A stretch of DNA of 10,775 nt from Candidatus Magasanikbacteria bacterium CG1_02_32_51 (GTDB taxonomy: Bacteria > Patescibacteriota > Patescibacteriia > Magasanikbacterales > UBA922): the NCBI GenBank assembly GCA_001871435.1, contig MNVC01000043.1:1-10775 (forward strand), written 5' to 3'. The notes beneath the pieces are model-generated. The model was not told the DNA's origin and did no database searches. It saw only the letters and a program-made list of their open reading frames with translations. Made by a program: the position numbers and the translations under genes. Of this stretch, positions 4,314 to 10,775 are shown piece by piece (position 1 is the first letter of the stretch; every line of letters starts with the position of its first letter).

Positions 4314-5747
4314 ATGCCAAAAAAAATAAGTCCAAAAGCTGTAAAAAAAACACTAAAAGATTCAAAGAAAACAACAATTAAAAAAGTAAATTCTAAAAAA
4401 AAAGTTGTTAGCAAAGTTGTCAACAAATTTATTATAGAAAATAAGAAAGAAAAAAAAATAACTTATAATACTTTGCGTGGTATGCGTGATATTTTGCCAA
4501 GAAATGGTGAAATTTGGCAAAGGGTCTATGAAGTTGTCAAAAATGTTTCTACTAGTTATGGTTTTTCTTATGTAGAGACACCAATTTTGGAACAAGCAGG
4601 TTTGTTTATTAGGTCTATTGGTAGAGGTACTGATGTTATAGACAAAGAAATGTATGTTTTTGAAGATAAAGATGGTGAAAAAGTTTGTTTGCGTCCAGAA
4701 ATGACTGCTTCTTTGGCACGTTCTTATATTGAAAATGGTATGCAAAATATGCCACAGCCAGTAAAAATGTGGTACCATGGACAGATGTTTAGACATGATA
4801 GACCTCAAGCTGGACGTTTTCGTCAGTTTTATCAATTTGGTTGTGAGACAATTGGGGATAGTGGTCCGGTGACAGACGCTGAACTTATTTCAGTTGCTTA
4901 TAATACTCTCAAAGATTTAGGTATTGAGACTGTTGTCCATATCAATAGCATAGGCACATTGCAAGATAGAGAAAATTATATAGTAGAGTTAGTTAGTTAT
5001 TTGCGTAGTAAAAGAAGTTATTTGAGTGAAGAATCAAAAAAACGGATCAACAAAAATCCTTTGCGAATTTTGGATTCTAAAGATGAACAAGATATAGCTG
5101 TCATAGAAGAAGCACCACAAATTATTGATTGGCTTAGTCCTGAATCTAAGAAATTTTTTACTACTGTTTTGGAATATTTGGATGAAATTGAAATTCCTTA
5201 TGTTCTCAATCCGACATTAGTTCGTGGTTTGGATTATTATACTAATACTGTATTTGAATTTTTTTGTGATGATGAAGAAATGGTTAATATTGCTCTTGGT
5301 GGGGGTGGTCGTTATGATAGTCTAATTGAACAACTTGGTGGACAGCCAACTCCGGCTGCTGGCTTTGCTCTTGGTCTTGATAGAATTGTATTAATCATTA
5401 AAAATAAACAAGACATGTTAGAGAGAGCAGGTTTACTTGGGTTAGAAAAAATTAAAAAGAATAAAATATTTTTTGCCCAACTTGGTGAAAAAGCCAACAA
5501 AAAGGCTTTGTATATTTTGGAGTTGTTGCGTCGTGAAGGTCTCTTTGTTTATCACAATTTTTCCAAATCTTCACTAAAAGCTCAAATGGAAATTGCTGAC
5601 AAAATTGGTTCTACTCACACTTTGATTTTGGGTCAAAAAGAAGTCCAAGATGATAGTATTTTGGTACGAAATATGGACTCAGGAATTCAAGAGGTTGTTG
5701 ACCAAAAGAAAATATGTAATTTTGTACGTAAACTTCTACAAAATTAG
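4314..5747 (+). CDS. hisS: Histidyl-tRNA synthetase with lysine-rich N-terminal extension
   Basis: This 477-residue class II synthetase charges tRNA-His with histidine in the cytoplasm. The core begins near residue 54 with LRGMRDILP. Landmarks in order are the ETPILE motif-1 region (88-93), RPEMT (127-131), motif 2 with FRHDRPQAGRFRQFYQFG (159-176), the histidine-specific LVRGLDYYTNTVFE (302-315) with R304, GGGGRYDSL (329-337), and motif 3 AAGFALGLDRI (348-358). The anticodon-binding domain spans about 383-477. Residues 1-49 are an extra, low-complexity segment rich in lysine, absent from typical bacterial HisRS, which start near the RGMRD motif. The ATG at 4314 is the first in frame; no Shine-Dalgarno marks it, so a later start cannot be excluded, but no other ATG occurs before residue 57. 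The gene follows the 118-bp inverted-repeat element. Confidence 0.96.
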   Translation: MPKKISPKAVKKTLKDSKKTTIKKVNSKKKVVSKVVNKFIIENKKEKKITYNTLRGMRDILPRNGEIWQRVYEVVKNVSTSYGFSYVETPILEQAGLFIRSIGRGTDVIDKEMYVFEDKDGEKVCLRPEMTASLARSYIENGMQNMPQPVKMWYHGQMFRHDRPQAGRFRQFYQFGCETIGDSGPVTDAELISVAYNTLKDLGIETVVHINSIGTLQDRENYIVELVSYLRSKRSYLSEESKKRINKNPLRILDSKDEQDIAVIEEAPQIIDWLSPESKKFFTTVLEYLDEIEIPYVLNPTLVRGLDYYTNTVFEFFCDDEEMVNIALGGGGRYDSLIEQLGGQPTPAAGFALGLDRIVLIIKNKQDMLERAGLLGLEKIKKNKIFFAQLGEKANKKALYILELLRREGLFVYHNFSKSSLKAQMEIADKIGSTHTLILGQKEVQDDSILVRNMDSGIQEVVDQKKICNFVRKLLQN

Positions 5748-5794
5748 TCAATAATATTTGATAATAGTCTATAGGTATAAATTCCATAATTTAT

Positions 5795-5823
5795 TTGACC
5801 AAAGCCAAAAAATAGTGTATTAT
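5795..5823 (+). promoter_or_regulatory. Promoter of rpsU-yqeY
   Basis: TTGACC (5795-5800) and TATTAT (5818-5823) are spaced by 17 bp. As in the lepB promoter, TAGTG directly precedes the -10. Transcription would begin near 5830, about 40 bases before the ATG. Confidence 0.7.
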
Positions 5824-5853
5824 AAAATTAAGATTAATTTAATTAAATTCACT

Positions 5854-5862
5854 GGGAGGTGA
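5854..5862 (+). promoter_or_regulatory. Strong Shine-Dalgarno of rpsU
   Basis: GGGAGGTGA is nearly the full complement of the 16S rRNA 3' end and sits 8 bases before the ATG at 5871. It decides the start: a GTG at 5859 lies inside this site and is unlikely to be used. No other gene in the window has a comparable site; the closest is a short AAGGA before the gene at 6716. Confidence 0.85.
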
Positions 5863-5870
5863 ATAACAAT

Positions 5871-6116
5871 ATGTCAGATCTAAAACGTAAAAAGAATGAG
5901 TCTTTTGAATCTTTCATTCGTAGAGTGAAACAACAATGGCAACGTTCTGGTACAATTTTGCAAGCTCGCAAAATTCAATATTTTATACCAAAGCAAAGTA
6001 AGAATGTTAAACATAATTTGACTGTCTCCAAAGTTAAAAAATTTGCTAAAGTTGAACTGTTGCGTAAAGCAGGTAAACTTCCTGAGGAAGATTACAAAAA
6101 TAAAAAAAGAAAATAG
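5871..6116 (+). CDS. rpsU: Small ribosomal subunit protein bS21
   Basis: This 81-residue, very basic protein carries the bS21 signature ESFESFIRRVKQQWQRSGTI (10-29), followed by LQARKIQYFIPKQSKNVK, where the family has a basic helix of the KEVRKREFYEKP type. bS21 binds the 30S platform next to the anti-Shine-Dalgarno end of 16S rRNA. At 81 residues it is somewhat longer than the usual 60-70, with a lysine-rich tail. The start is the ATG placed by the strong Shine-Dalgarno. It is followed after 5 bases by the yqeY-family gene, an order also found in Firmicutes. The strong ribosome binding site in a genome region that otherwise lacks them suggests translational autoregulation by bS21 availability, as reported for rpsU in Bacteroidota; here that is inference. 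Confidence 0.88.
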   Translation: MSDLKRKKNESFESFIRRVKQQWQRSGTILQARKIQYFIPKQSKNVKHNLTVSKVKKFAKVELLRKAGKLPEEDYKNKKRK

Positions 6117-6121
6117 ATATT

Positions 6122-6568
6122 ATGGCATTAATTGATACAATTAAACAAAATCAATTAGAAGCACGTAAGAATCAAAATAAAGAAAGACTATCTATCATAC
6201 AGGTAGTACTTTCTGCTTTAAAAAATGAAAGTATAGCCAAGCAGAAAGAATTATCTGATGAAGAAGTGATAGTTGTTTTGCAAAGACAGGTCAAACAATC
6301 AAATGATGCTATGAAAGATTTCATAACTGGTAAAAGACAAGATTTGGTTGATCAAACTATCAAAGAAATTGCTGTATTATCTGAATTTTTACCAGCACAA
6401 ATGTCGCAGAGTGATGTCGAAAAAGAAGTCCAAAAAATTATTGCTGAATTTGGTGAAGTAGGACCAAATGATTTTGGCAAAGTGATGGGTATTGCTATGT
6501 CCAAGCTAAAAGGCAAAGCTGATGGAAATATTGTAGGCGCTACAGTCAAAAAAAGTCTAACAAAATAA
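6122..6568 (+). CDS. yqeY: GatB/YqeY domain protein
   Basis: This 148-residue protein has the usual length of stand-alone YqeY proteins. Its sequence follows the family pattern: an N-terminal helical part with RLSIIQVVLSALKNESI (23-39), then a run with KEIAVLSEFLPAQMS, and the C-terminal signature GKVMGIAMSKLKGKADGNIV. The domain is shared with the C-terminus of the GatB subunit of tRNA-dependent amidotransferase, where it contacts tRNA. Free-standing YqeY has no firmly established function; tRNA binding or a translation-linked role is inferred from the domain and from its place behind rpsU. It begins 5 bases after rpsU and has no ribosome binding site of its own, so translational coupling with rpsU is likely. 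Confidence 0.9.
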   Translation: MALIDTIKQNQLEARKNQNKERLSIIQVVLSALKNESIAKQKELSDEEVIVVLQRQVKQSNDAMKDFITGKRQDLVDQTIKEIAVLSEFLPAQMSQSDVEKEVQKIIAEFGEVGPNDFGKVMGIAMSKLKGKADGNIVGATVKKSLTK

Positions 6569-6589
6569 AAACAAACATCAAAATTTATC

Positions 6590-6610
6590 TCCGTCCTTGC
6601 TAAAGGCGGA
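6590..6610. repeat. GC-rich hairpin after yqeY
   Basis: TCCGTCCTT (6590-6598) and AAAGGCGGA (6602-6610) form a 9-position stem with one G-U wobble and one mismatch around a GCT loop. It is a GC-rich island in AT-rich DNA. The following T-run is about 12 bases away, so termination is possible but not typical. In style it resembles the other GC-rich dyads of the window. Confidence 0.6.
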
Positions 6611-6656
6611 TGAGTAATATTATTTTTGTATATTTTTTTATAAACAATATTACTCA
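6611..6656. repeat. Perfect 11-bp inverted repeat with AT-rich loop
   Basis: TGAGTAATATT (6611-6621) and AATATTACTCA (6646-6656) are exact reverse complements separated by 24 AT-rich bases. It abuts the GC-rich hairpin at 6590-6610. It could be a transcript-end structure for rpsU-yqeY or an operator for the surface-protein genes downstream. A weak promoter-like pair (TTGTAT at 6627, TATTAC at 6649) lies within it. Confidence 0.55.
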
Positions 6657-6715
6657 CTATTTGGTTATTTGTCGTAACTAAGTAGTTTATTCATTTTCGT
6701 TTCTAAGGATTTCCC

Positions 6716-8878
6716 ATGCTACCTTGGACTCGCAAAATTAATTTTTCAAAAATAACCTTGATAGTATTTGCTATTGTGGTGGTTTTTTTGTTTTTTGGTT
6801 TTACTTCCAGAGTGTCTGCACAGGCTGACACTTCTACTTTGGGTATAAATACTGTAGATCAAAATATTGCTTTGGCAGGTACGGATATTAGAGTGGTGGT
6901 TGTCAAAATAATCAATACTATTTTAGGACTTCTGGGTATTATTGCCTTGGGTCTAATCCTTTATGCTGGGTTTACTATCATGACTTCTGGTGGAGATGAA
7001 ACCAAAGTAGGTAATGGCAAAAAAATGATAACCAATGCCGTGATTGGTTTGGCAATTATTTTGTCAGCCTTTGCTATTGTCAAGTTTGTAGCTAACAAGT
7101 TATTGGGTGCTACAGGCTTTAATACTGGCAATGAAAATACTGGCAATGTTCCCATATGGCAGACTTTTAGTGGTTCTGGTGCTTTGGGTAGAGAAGTCAA
7201 AGATCATTATCCTTTTAGAGATCAAAAAGATGTGTTTCGTAACACGTCAGTTGTGGTAACTTTTAATATACCTATTGATCCTGCTAGTGTTGCTATCAAT
7301 TCCAATGCTTCTTGTTGGTTAGATGATATGTCTGGTTCAACAACTACTTGTACTGTAGTTGATGGAAAAATTGTAAATCCATATTATGGTGATTGTATTT
7401 TTGATAGTGATAATCATATGATTTGTGATAAGTTGAATACTTCTACTATCAAAATTGATACAGTGGCAAATTTTGATAGTAGTACTAATACAGGTTTAGA
7501 GGCTAGTGCCATATTTAGTTATGAAGAAGAAGGTGTTTTTACGATAGTTTTGAAACCGGTAGAATATTTAGGAAGCCCTTCTGTTAATGTTGATTATAGA
7601 GTCAAACTATTGGAAGGAATAAACAAAGCTGGGAGTACTCAAAGTATTTTTGTGGGGAGAAGTACAAAATTTTATACATGGGATTTTCAGACCGGTACCA
7701 CGATTGATCTTAGTCCGCCTTATGTCACTAGTGTTTCGCCTGATCAAGGTGAAATAGAAAAGAAAAATATTATAATCAAAATTAATTTCAATGAGCCTAT
7801 TGACCCTACCACTGTGCAAGGTACTTTGGATGGAAGTAATGGTGGTTTCAAAAATATTTTAGTAAATAATAATTCTTCAAGTACTTCAGCTATAGTAGCT
7901 ACAGGGACATGGAAAATTAGCAATGGTTACAAAACTGTAGAATTCATCCCTAGTGAAGCTTGTGGACAAAATAGTTGTGGACAAACAATGTATTGTTTGC
8001 CGGTTACTTGTGATGCAAGTAATCCATTTTGTACAAATGGTTTTTCAGCTTTGATTCGTACCGCTACATCTACCGGCAATCCAGAGGCGCCTTTTGAGGC
8101 GGTGCCTTTTTCTGGTGTGTACGATTTGGCTTTCAATGGTTTGGATAAATTGTCTGACAATCCGGCTTCAGGCGTTTATTATTTACATAGACCAGATGAA
8201 ATTGGAGATCCAAAGATTATTGATGATGGCGAGCAAAGTCCAGATAATTATTTTTGGAATTTTGTTATAGAAAATAGAATAGACAAAAAAGCACCATATA
8301 TCAATCATATTTTGCCAGATATAGATGCAGAAAACGTTTCTACATCTTCACCTTTGAAAATAACTTTTAGTAGAGACTTGTTGTATCACAGTCTGAATGA
8401 AATTAGTTTGGTAGAGTATCCCGCAAATGTCTGTGCTGATGCGGCAAGTAATACTAGTCCACATCCTTGTACTGTGGGTACTGTAAGAGATTTTTGGTAT
8501 GATATTTTTGCTAGAACTATTACCTCAACAGATCCTGACCAAACCGAAATTTCAATAAAACATCGTGAATTTGGCCCAAATGGTTTGGATTTGTATTATT
8601 TCCCAATAATACCTCATACTTTGCAAGATGATCATCAAAATTGTTTTTATCCTGGATACGGACCAAATACAAGAGATAATGATTGTAGTATTATTTATAA
8701 TAATGATGGAGATATTACTAATAAAACAAATTGTGCTCCAGTTACGGATACGGAGGATACTAGCGATACAGCTTGTGTGTATGGAAATGGTCTAGCAGTC
8801 ACTTCTACTACAGATGATTGTAGAATAATTTTGGAAGGTGTCAGTCGTAGTACTTATACAAATGGATTATCTAATTAA
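6716..8878 (+). CDS. Surface protein: T4SS-type pilin domain fused to Ig-like domains (paralog 1)
   Basis: This is a 720-residue exported protein. A Sec signal peptide ends near residues 35-37 (SRVSAQAD). A pilin-like module (about 38-133) has two transmembrane helices, about 62-88 and 107-128, separated by the loop MTSGGDETKVGNGKK; this matches the VirB2/TrbC-like T4SS pilin family common in Patescibacteria. The rest should be outside the cell. It contains three repeats resembling SbsA-type Ig-like (Big_5) domains, beginning near 165 (PFRDQKDVFRNTSVVVTFN), 335 (YVTSVSPDQGEIEKKNIIIK) and 527 (PYINHILPDIDAENVSTSSP), each with a P-x-D or similar edge and a TFN/NFNE/TFSRD strand. Many cysteines (around 416-440 and 643-702) suggest disulfides or metal binding. 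Only a weak AAGGA lies before the ATG. The stop is followed after 3 bases by a paralog. Function, possibly adhesion or cell-surface structure, is inferred. Confidence 0.85.
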   Translation: MLPWTRKINFSKITLIVFAIVVVFLFFGFTSRVSAQADTSTLGINTVDQNIALAGTDIRVVVVKIINTILGLLGIIALGLILYAGFTIMTSGGDETKVGNGKKMITNAVIGLAIILSAFAIVKFVANKLLGATGFNTGNENTGNVPIWQTFSGSGALGREVKDHYPFRDQKDVFRNTSVVVTFNIPIDPASVAINSNASCWLDDMSGSTTTCTVVDGKIVNPYYGDCIFDSDNHMICDKLNTSTIKIDTVANFDSSTNTGLEASAIFSYEEEGVFTIVLKPVEYLGSPSVNVDYRVKLLEGINKAGSTQSIFVGRSTKFYTWDFQTGTTIDLSPPYVTSVSPDQGEIEKKNIIIKINFNEPIDPTTVQGTLDGSNGGFKNILVNNNSSSTSAIVATGTWKISNGYKTVEFIPSEACGQNSCGQTMYCLPVTCDASNPFCTNGFSALIRTATSTGNPEAPFEAVPFSGVYDLAFNGLDKLSDNPASGVYYLHRPDEIGDPKIIDDGEQSPDNYFWNFVIENRIDKKAPYINHILPDIDAENVSTSSPLKITFSRDLLYHSLNEISLVEYPANVCADAASNTSPHPCTVGTVRDFWYDIFARTITSTDPDQTEISIKHREFGPNGLDLYYFPIIPHTLQDDHQNCFYPGYGPNTRDNDCSIIYNNDGDITNKTNCAPVTDTEDTSDTACVYGNGLAVTSTTDDCRIILEGVSRSTYTNGLSN

Positions 8879-8881
8879 TGT

Positions 8882-10775
8882 ATGAAATTGTTCAAAAATA
8901 AAAATTTTAAATTTTTGCTACTTGGTCTATTTTTGGCTTTTTCTTTAGTTACCATAATATCTTTGCCAGTTTTGGCGGCTAATACTGATACTTCTACTTT
9001 GGGGATAAATACTGTGGACAAAGATATTGCTTTGGGTGGTGGGGATATTAGAGTGACTGTTGTCAAAATTATCAACACAGCTTTGGGATTATTGGGTATT
9101 ATTGCTGTAGGTATAGTATTATATGGTGGATTTCTTTATATGACGTCTGGTGGTGAAGAAGACAAAATAAATAAAGCCAAGAAAATTCTAATCAATGGTG
9201 TGATAGGTTTAGTTATTATTTTGTCAGCTTTTGCTATTACCAAATTTGTTTTGAACAAGTTATCGGATGCTACAGGATTAAAAGATGGAAGTGATGATAA
9301 TAATGCTCATATTTTAGGTAGTTGTAGTGAACCAGAATCACCATGGTATGCTTTGCATGTCAGTAATGGAGATATTAAGAGTGTTTGTCCCCAATTTTGT
9401 AATGTTAAATATTTTGTAGTCCAAAGTATTACTCCAAGTACCAAAGGTACTGATGTTGTGGGTATGAACAATGTCGTTATTAGAGCTGTATTTAGTAGAG
9501 CTATAGCTAGTGATTTGTCTAGTGCCCTAAAAATTGAAAAAGGCGGTACTGATGTAACTGCTAGTTTTACTCTGCAATTTGCAGAAGGTAATAAAGTCAT
9601 TGAAGCTGTACCAAAAGAATCTTGTACATCTGAAGACAATTGTTTGAGTTTAGGTGAGTACAAAGTAAGTATTTTGGATGTCAAAGATGCTAATGGTAAT
9701 AGTTTGGAAACTACTACAGAATGTCCTTATTCTAAAAATGCTAGTTTCAAAGTTGGTGAACAAAGTGAACTTGTAGATAGACAAAATCCAATGTTGTCTG
9801 ATGTTACTTTGGATGGTAAATCTGGTAATAATATAATATTATTAGCTGGTCGACCATATCTTGTTGGTGTGACAATGAATGATCGTAATGATGATATCTC
9901 TTATGGTGGTAATGCGTATGTTTCAATAAAAATTTATAAACAAGGTAATTCAGGAAATATAATAGAAAGTTATCTCAATGGTCCGGCAACAATTGATCTA
10001 GCTGATCTTAGTAATAATAATCCAGGCTCTAGTCCGGAATTTAGTTTTAATTTTGGCTATAGAGCCCCATCAAATTTGGAAATAAATACTCCATATACTT
10101 TGGAAGTAATTGGTCATGATGTAGATAGTAATGTTAGTATTGAATTTTTGACATTTGTCATTAGGCCAGCCAATTGTGATAATCATATTCAAGATGGCAA
10201 TGAAACAGGTATTGATACTGGTGGTGATTGTAGAGGTGGACTTGGGGATTCATGCCAAATTCAGACAGATTGTTCTATCTCTTTCAAATGTTTGGATACA
10301 GAAGATAATCTTTGTGCTGGTACAAATGATTGTATCTGTAAAAAATGGCCATATATAGAAAGGGTAGAAAAAAGCAATGGTGCTCAGGGTAATTGGATTA
10401 CAATTTCTGGTAGAAATTTTGGTAATAGCAATGGTGAAATATATTTTAATTATGACACTAATAATGATCATGTTTTTGATTATTCTAGTATTGTTAGTCT
10501 GGCACAATGTCGTAGTAGTGATGTTTGGCATGACAGTTGGATAATTGCAGAGGTGCCAGCCAAACCAGCAAGTATTACTGTAGATCCCGTAATTTCAGTC
10601 AGAAATTTGGAATTAGCCGGTGCGTATTCTAATTCTACTTCTACACCTGAGTACTCTAGTTCTTCCAGTGTGGGTCATGTCCTCAATTTACATTTGGATA
10701 AAAGTTCTGGTGAAGTTATAAGAAATAGTCTTGATTCTGGTAATGTTTTTACCGCTTCTGGAACTATTAAGTATG
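8882..10775 (+). CDS. Surface protein: T4SS-type pilin domain with Ig-like, Cys-rich and IPT/TIG modules (paralog 2, 3' end outside window)
   Basis: The frame is open from the ATG at 8882 to the end of the window: 631 residues and no stop. The signal peptide ends near 32 (LPVLA/AN). The pilin-like module (36-131) is very close to that of the preceding gene, about 70 of 96 residues identical by eye, including DTSTLGINTVD, VVKIINT, LGLLGIIA, MTSGG and IILSAFAI. The extracellular part differs: an SbsA-type Ig-like domain (about 176-290), a second beta-rich domain (about 303-428), a cysteine-rich segment (432-487) with CDNHIQDGNETGIDTGGDC, and an IPT/TIG-like domain (about 489-578) with TISGRNFGNSNGEIYF. 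The start follows the upstream stop by 3 bases; an ATG overlapping that stop at 8878 leads only to a short dead frame. No Shine-Dalgarno. Co-transcription with the upstream paralog is very likely. Confidence 0.87.
   Translation, partial: MKLFKNKNFKFLLLGLFLAFSLVTIISLPVLAANTDTSTLGINTVDKDIALGGGDIRVTVVKIINTALGLLGIIAVGIVLYGGFLYMTSGGEEDKINKAKKILINGVIGLVIILSAFAITKFVLNKLSDATGLKDGSDDNNAHILGSCSEPESPWYALHVSNGDIKSVCPQFCNVKYFVVQSITPSTKGTDVVGMNNVVIRAVFSRAIASDLSSALKIEKGGTDVTASFTLQFAEGNKVIEAVPKESCTSEDNCLSLGEYKVSILDVKDANGNSLETTTECPYSKNASFKVGEQSELVDRQNPMLSDVTLDGKSGNNIILLAGRPYLVGVTMNDRNDDISYGGNAYVSIKIYKQGNSGNIIESYLNGPATIDLADLSNNNPGSSPEFSFNFGYRAPSNLEINTPYTLEVIGHDVDSNVSIEFLTFVIRPANCDNHIQDGNETGIDTGGDCRGGLGDSCQIQTDCSISFKCLDTEDNLCAGTNDCICKKWPYIERVEKSNGAQGNWITISGRNFGNSNGEIYFNYDTNNDHVFDYSSIVSLAQCRSSDVWHDSWIIAEVPAKPASITVDPVISVRNLELAGAYSNSTSTPEYSSSSSVGHVLNLHLDKSSGEVIRNSLDSGNVFTASGTIKY

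Noticed and set aside
4362..4835. 157-residue minus-strand frame
   Set aside because: It is antisense to the clearly conserved hisS core, with composition set by the other strand.
5859..5870. GTG start for rpsU four codons upstream
   Set aside because: The GTG is part of the Shine-Dalgarno GGGAGGTGA, which instead positions the ATG at 5871.
6352..6657. 101-residue minus-strand frame
   Set aside because: It is antisense to the end of the yqeY gene and covers the hairpins downstream; no promoter or family resemblance.
8860..8890. Frameshift joining the two pilin-domain genes into one
   Set aside because: The second gene has its own ATG, signal peptide and complete pilin module, so two separate genes are the simpler reading.
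1..10775. Alternative genetic code with UGA as glycine or tryptophan
   Set aside because: No long gene has an in-frame TGA and glycine is encoded by normal codons. TGA is not used as a stop at the visible gene ends, but with about nine stops in AT-rich DNA this is weak evidence.

Overview
The window is AT-rich bacterial DNA with short intergenic gaps, TAA or TAG stops, and almost no Shine-Dalgarno sequences. Its gene content suggests a member of the Candidate Phyla Radiation (Patescibacteria): VirB2/TrbC-type pilin domains fused to large surface proteins, a GT2 / DUF2304 / GT4 cluster, a four-helix-bundle (S23/IVS-type) gene, and a compact rpsU-yqeY pair. Long reading frames contain no in-frame TGA, so the standard code applies and the UGA=Gly lineages (Gracilibacteria, Absconditabacteria) are unlikely. 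I cannot name a lower taxon from the sequence.

Layout. 1-1890: the 3' end of a family-2 glycosyltransferase, a small DUF2304 membrane protein and a family-4 glycosyltransferase, probably a cell-envelope glycan or polyprenyl-phosphate-sugar locus. 1911-2372: a four-helix-bundle gene tightly bracketed by imperfect inverted repeats, like a small mobile unit. 2381-2710: a small membrane-anchored YtxH-like protein, followed by a terminator that can work in both directions. 2787-3293, minus strand: tRNA-Ile(GAT) and tRNA-Val(GAC). Each is preceded in its own leader by one or two copies of its own 5' end in which GC-rich palindromes interrupt the D-loop. 3507-4142: signal peptidase I behind a near-consensus promoter. 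4159-4276: a 118-bp element with perfect 18-bp terminal inverted repeats. 4314-5747: histidyl-tRNA synthetase with a lysine-rich N-terminal extension. 5871-6568: rpsU (bS21) and a GatB/YqeY-family gene. rpsU has the only textbook Shine-Dalgarno in the window. 6716-10775: two tandem paralogous surface proteins, each with a signal peptide, a two-helix T4SS-pilin domain and Ig-like modules. The second runs off the window.

How the genes relate. Signal peptidase I could process the signal peptides of the two pilin-domain proteins, since VirB2-type pilins are known LepB substrates. The glycosyltransferases would act on the same envelope. rpsU-yqeY, hisS and the tRNAs are translation functions.

The most unusual structure is the tRNA region. 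Three separate 5'-tRNA copies, from two different tRNAs, carry hairpin units of 15-16 nt inserted at exactly the same D-loop position, just 5' of the conserved GG. They are joined to the intact tRNA by linkers that also resemble each other.
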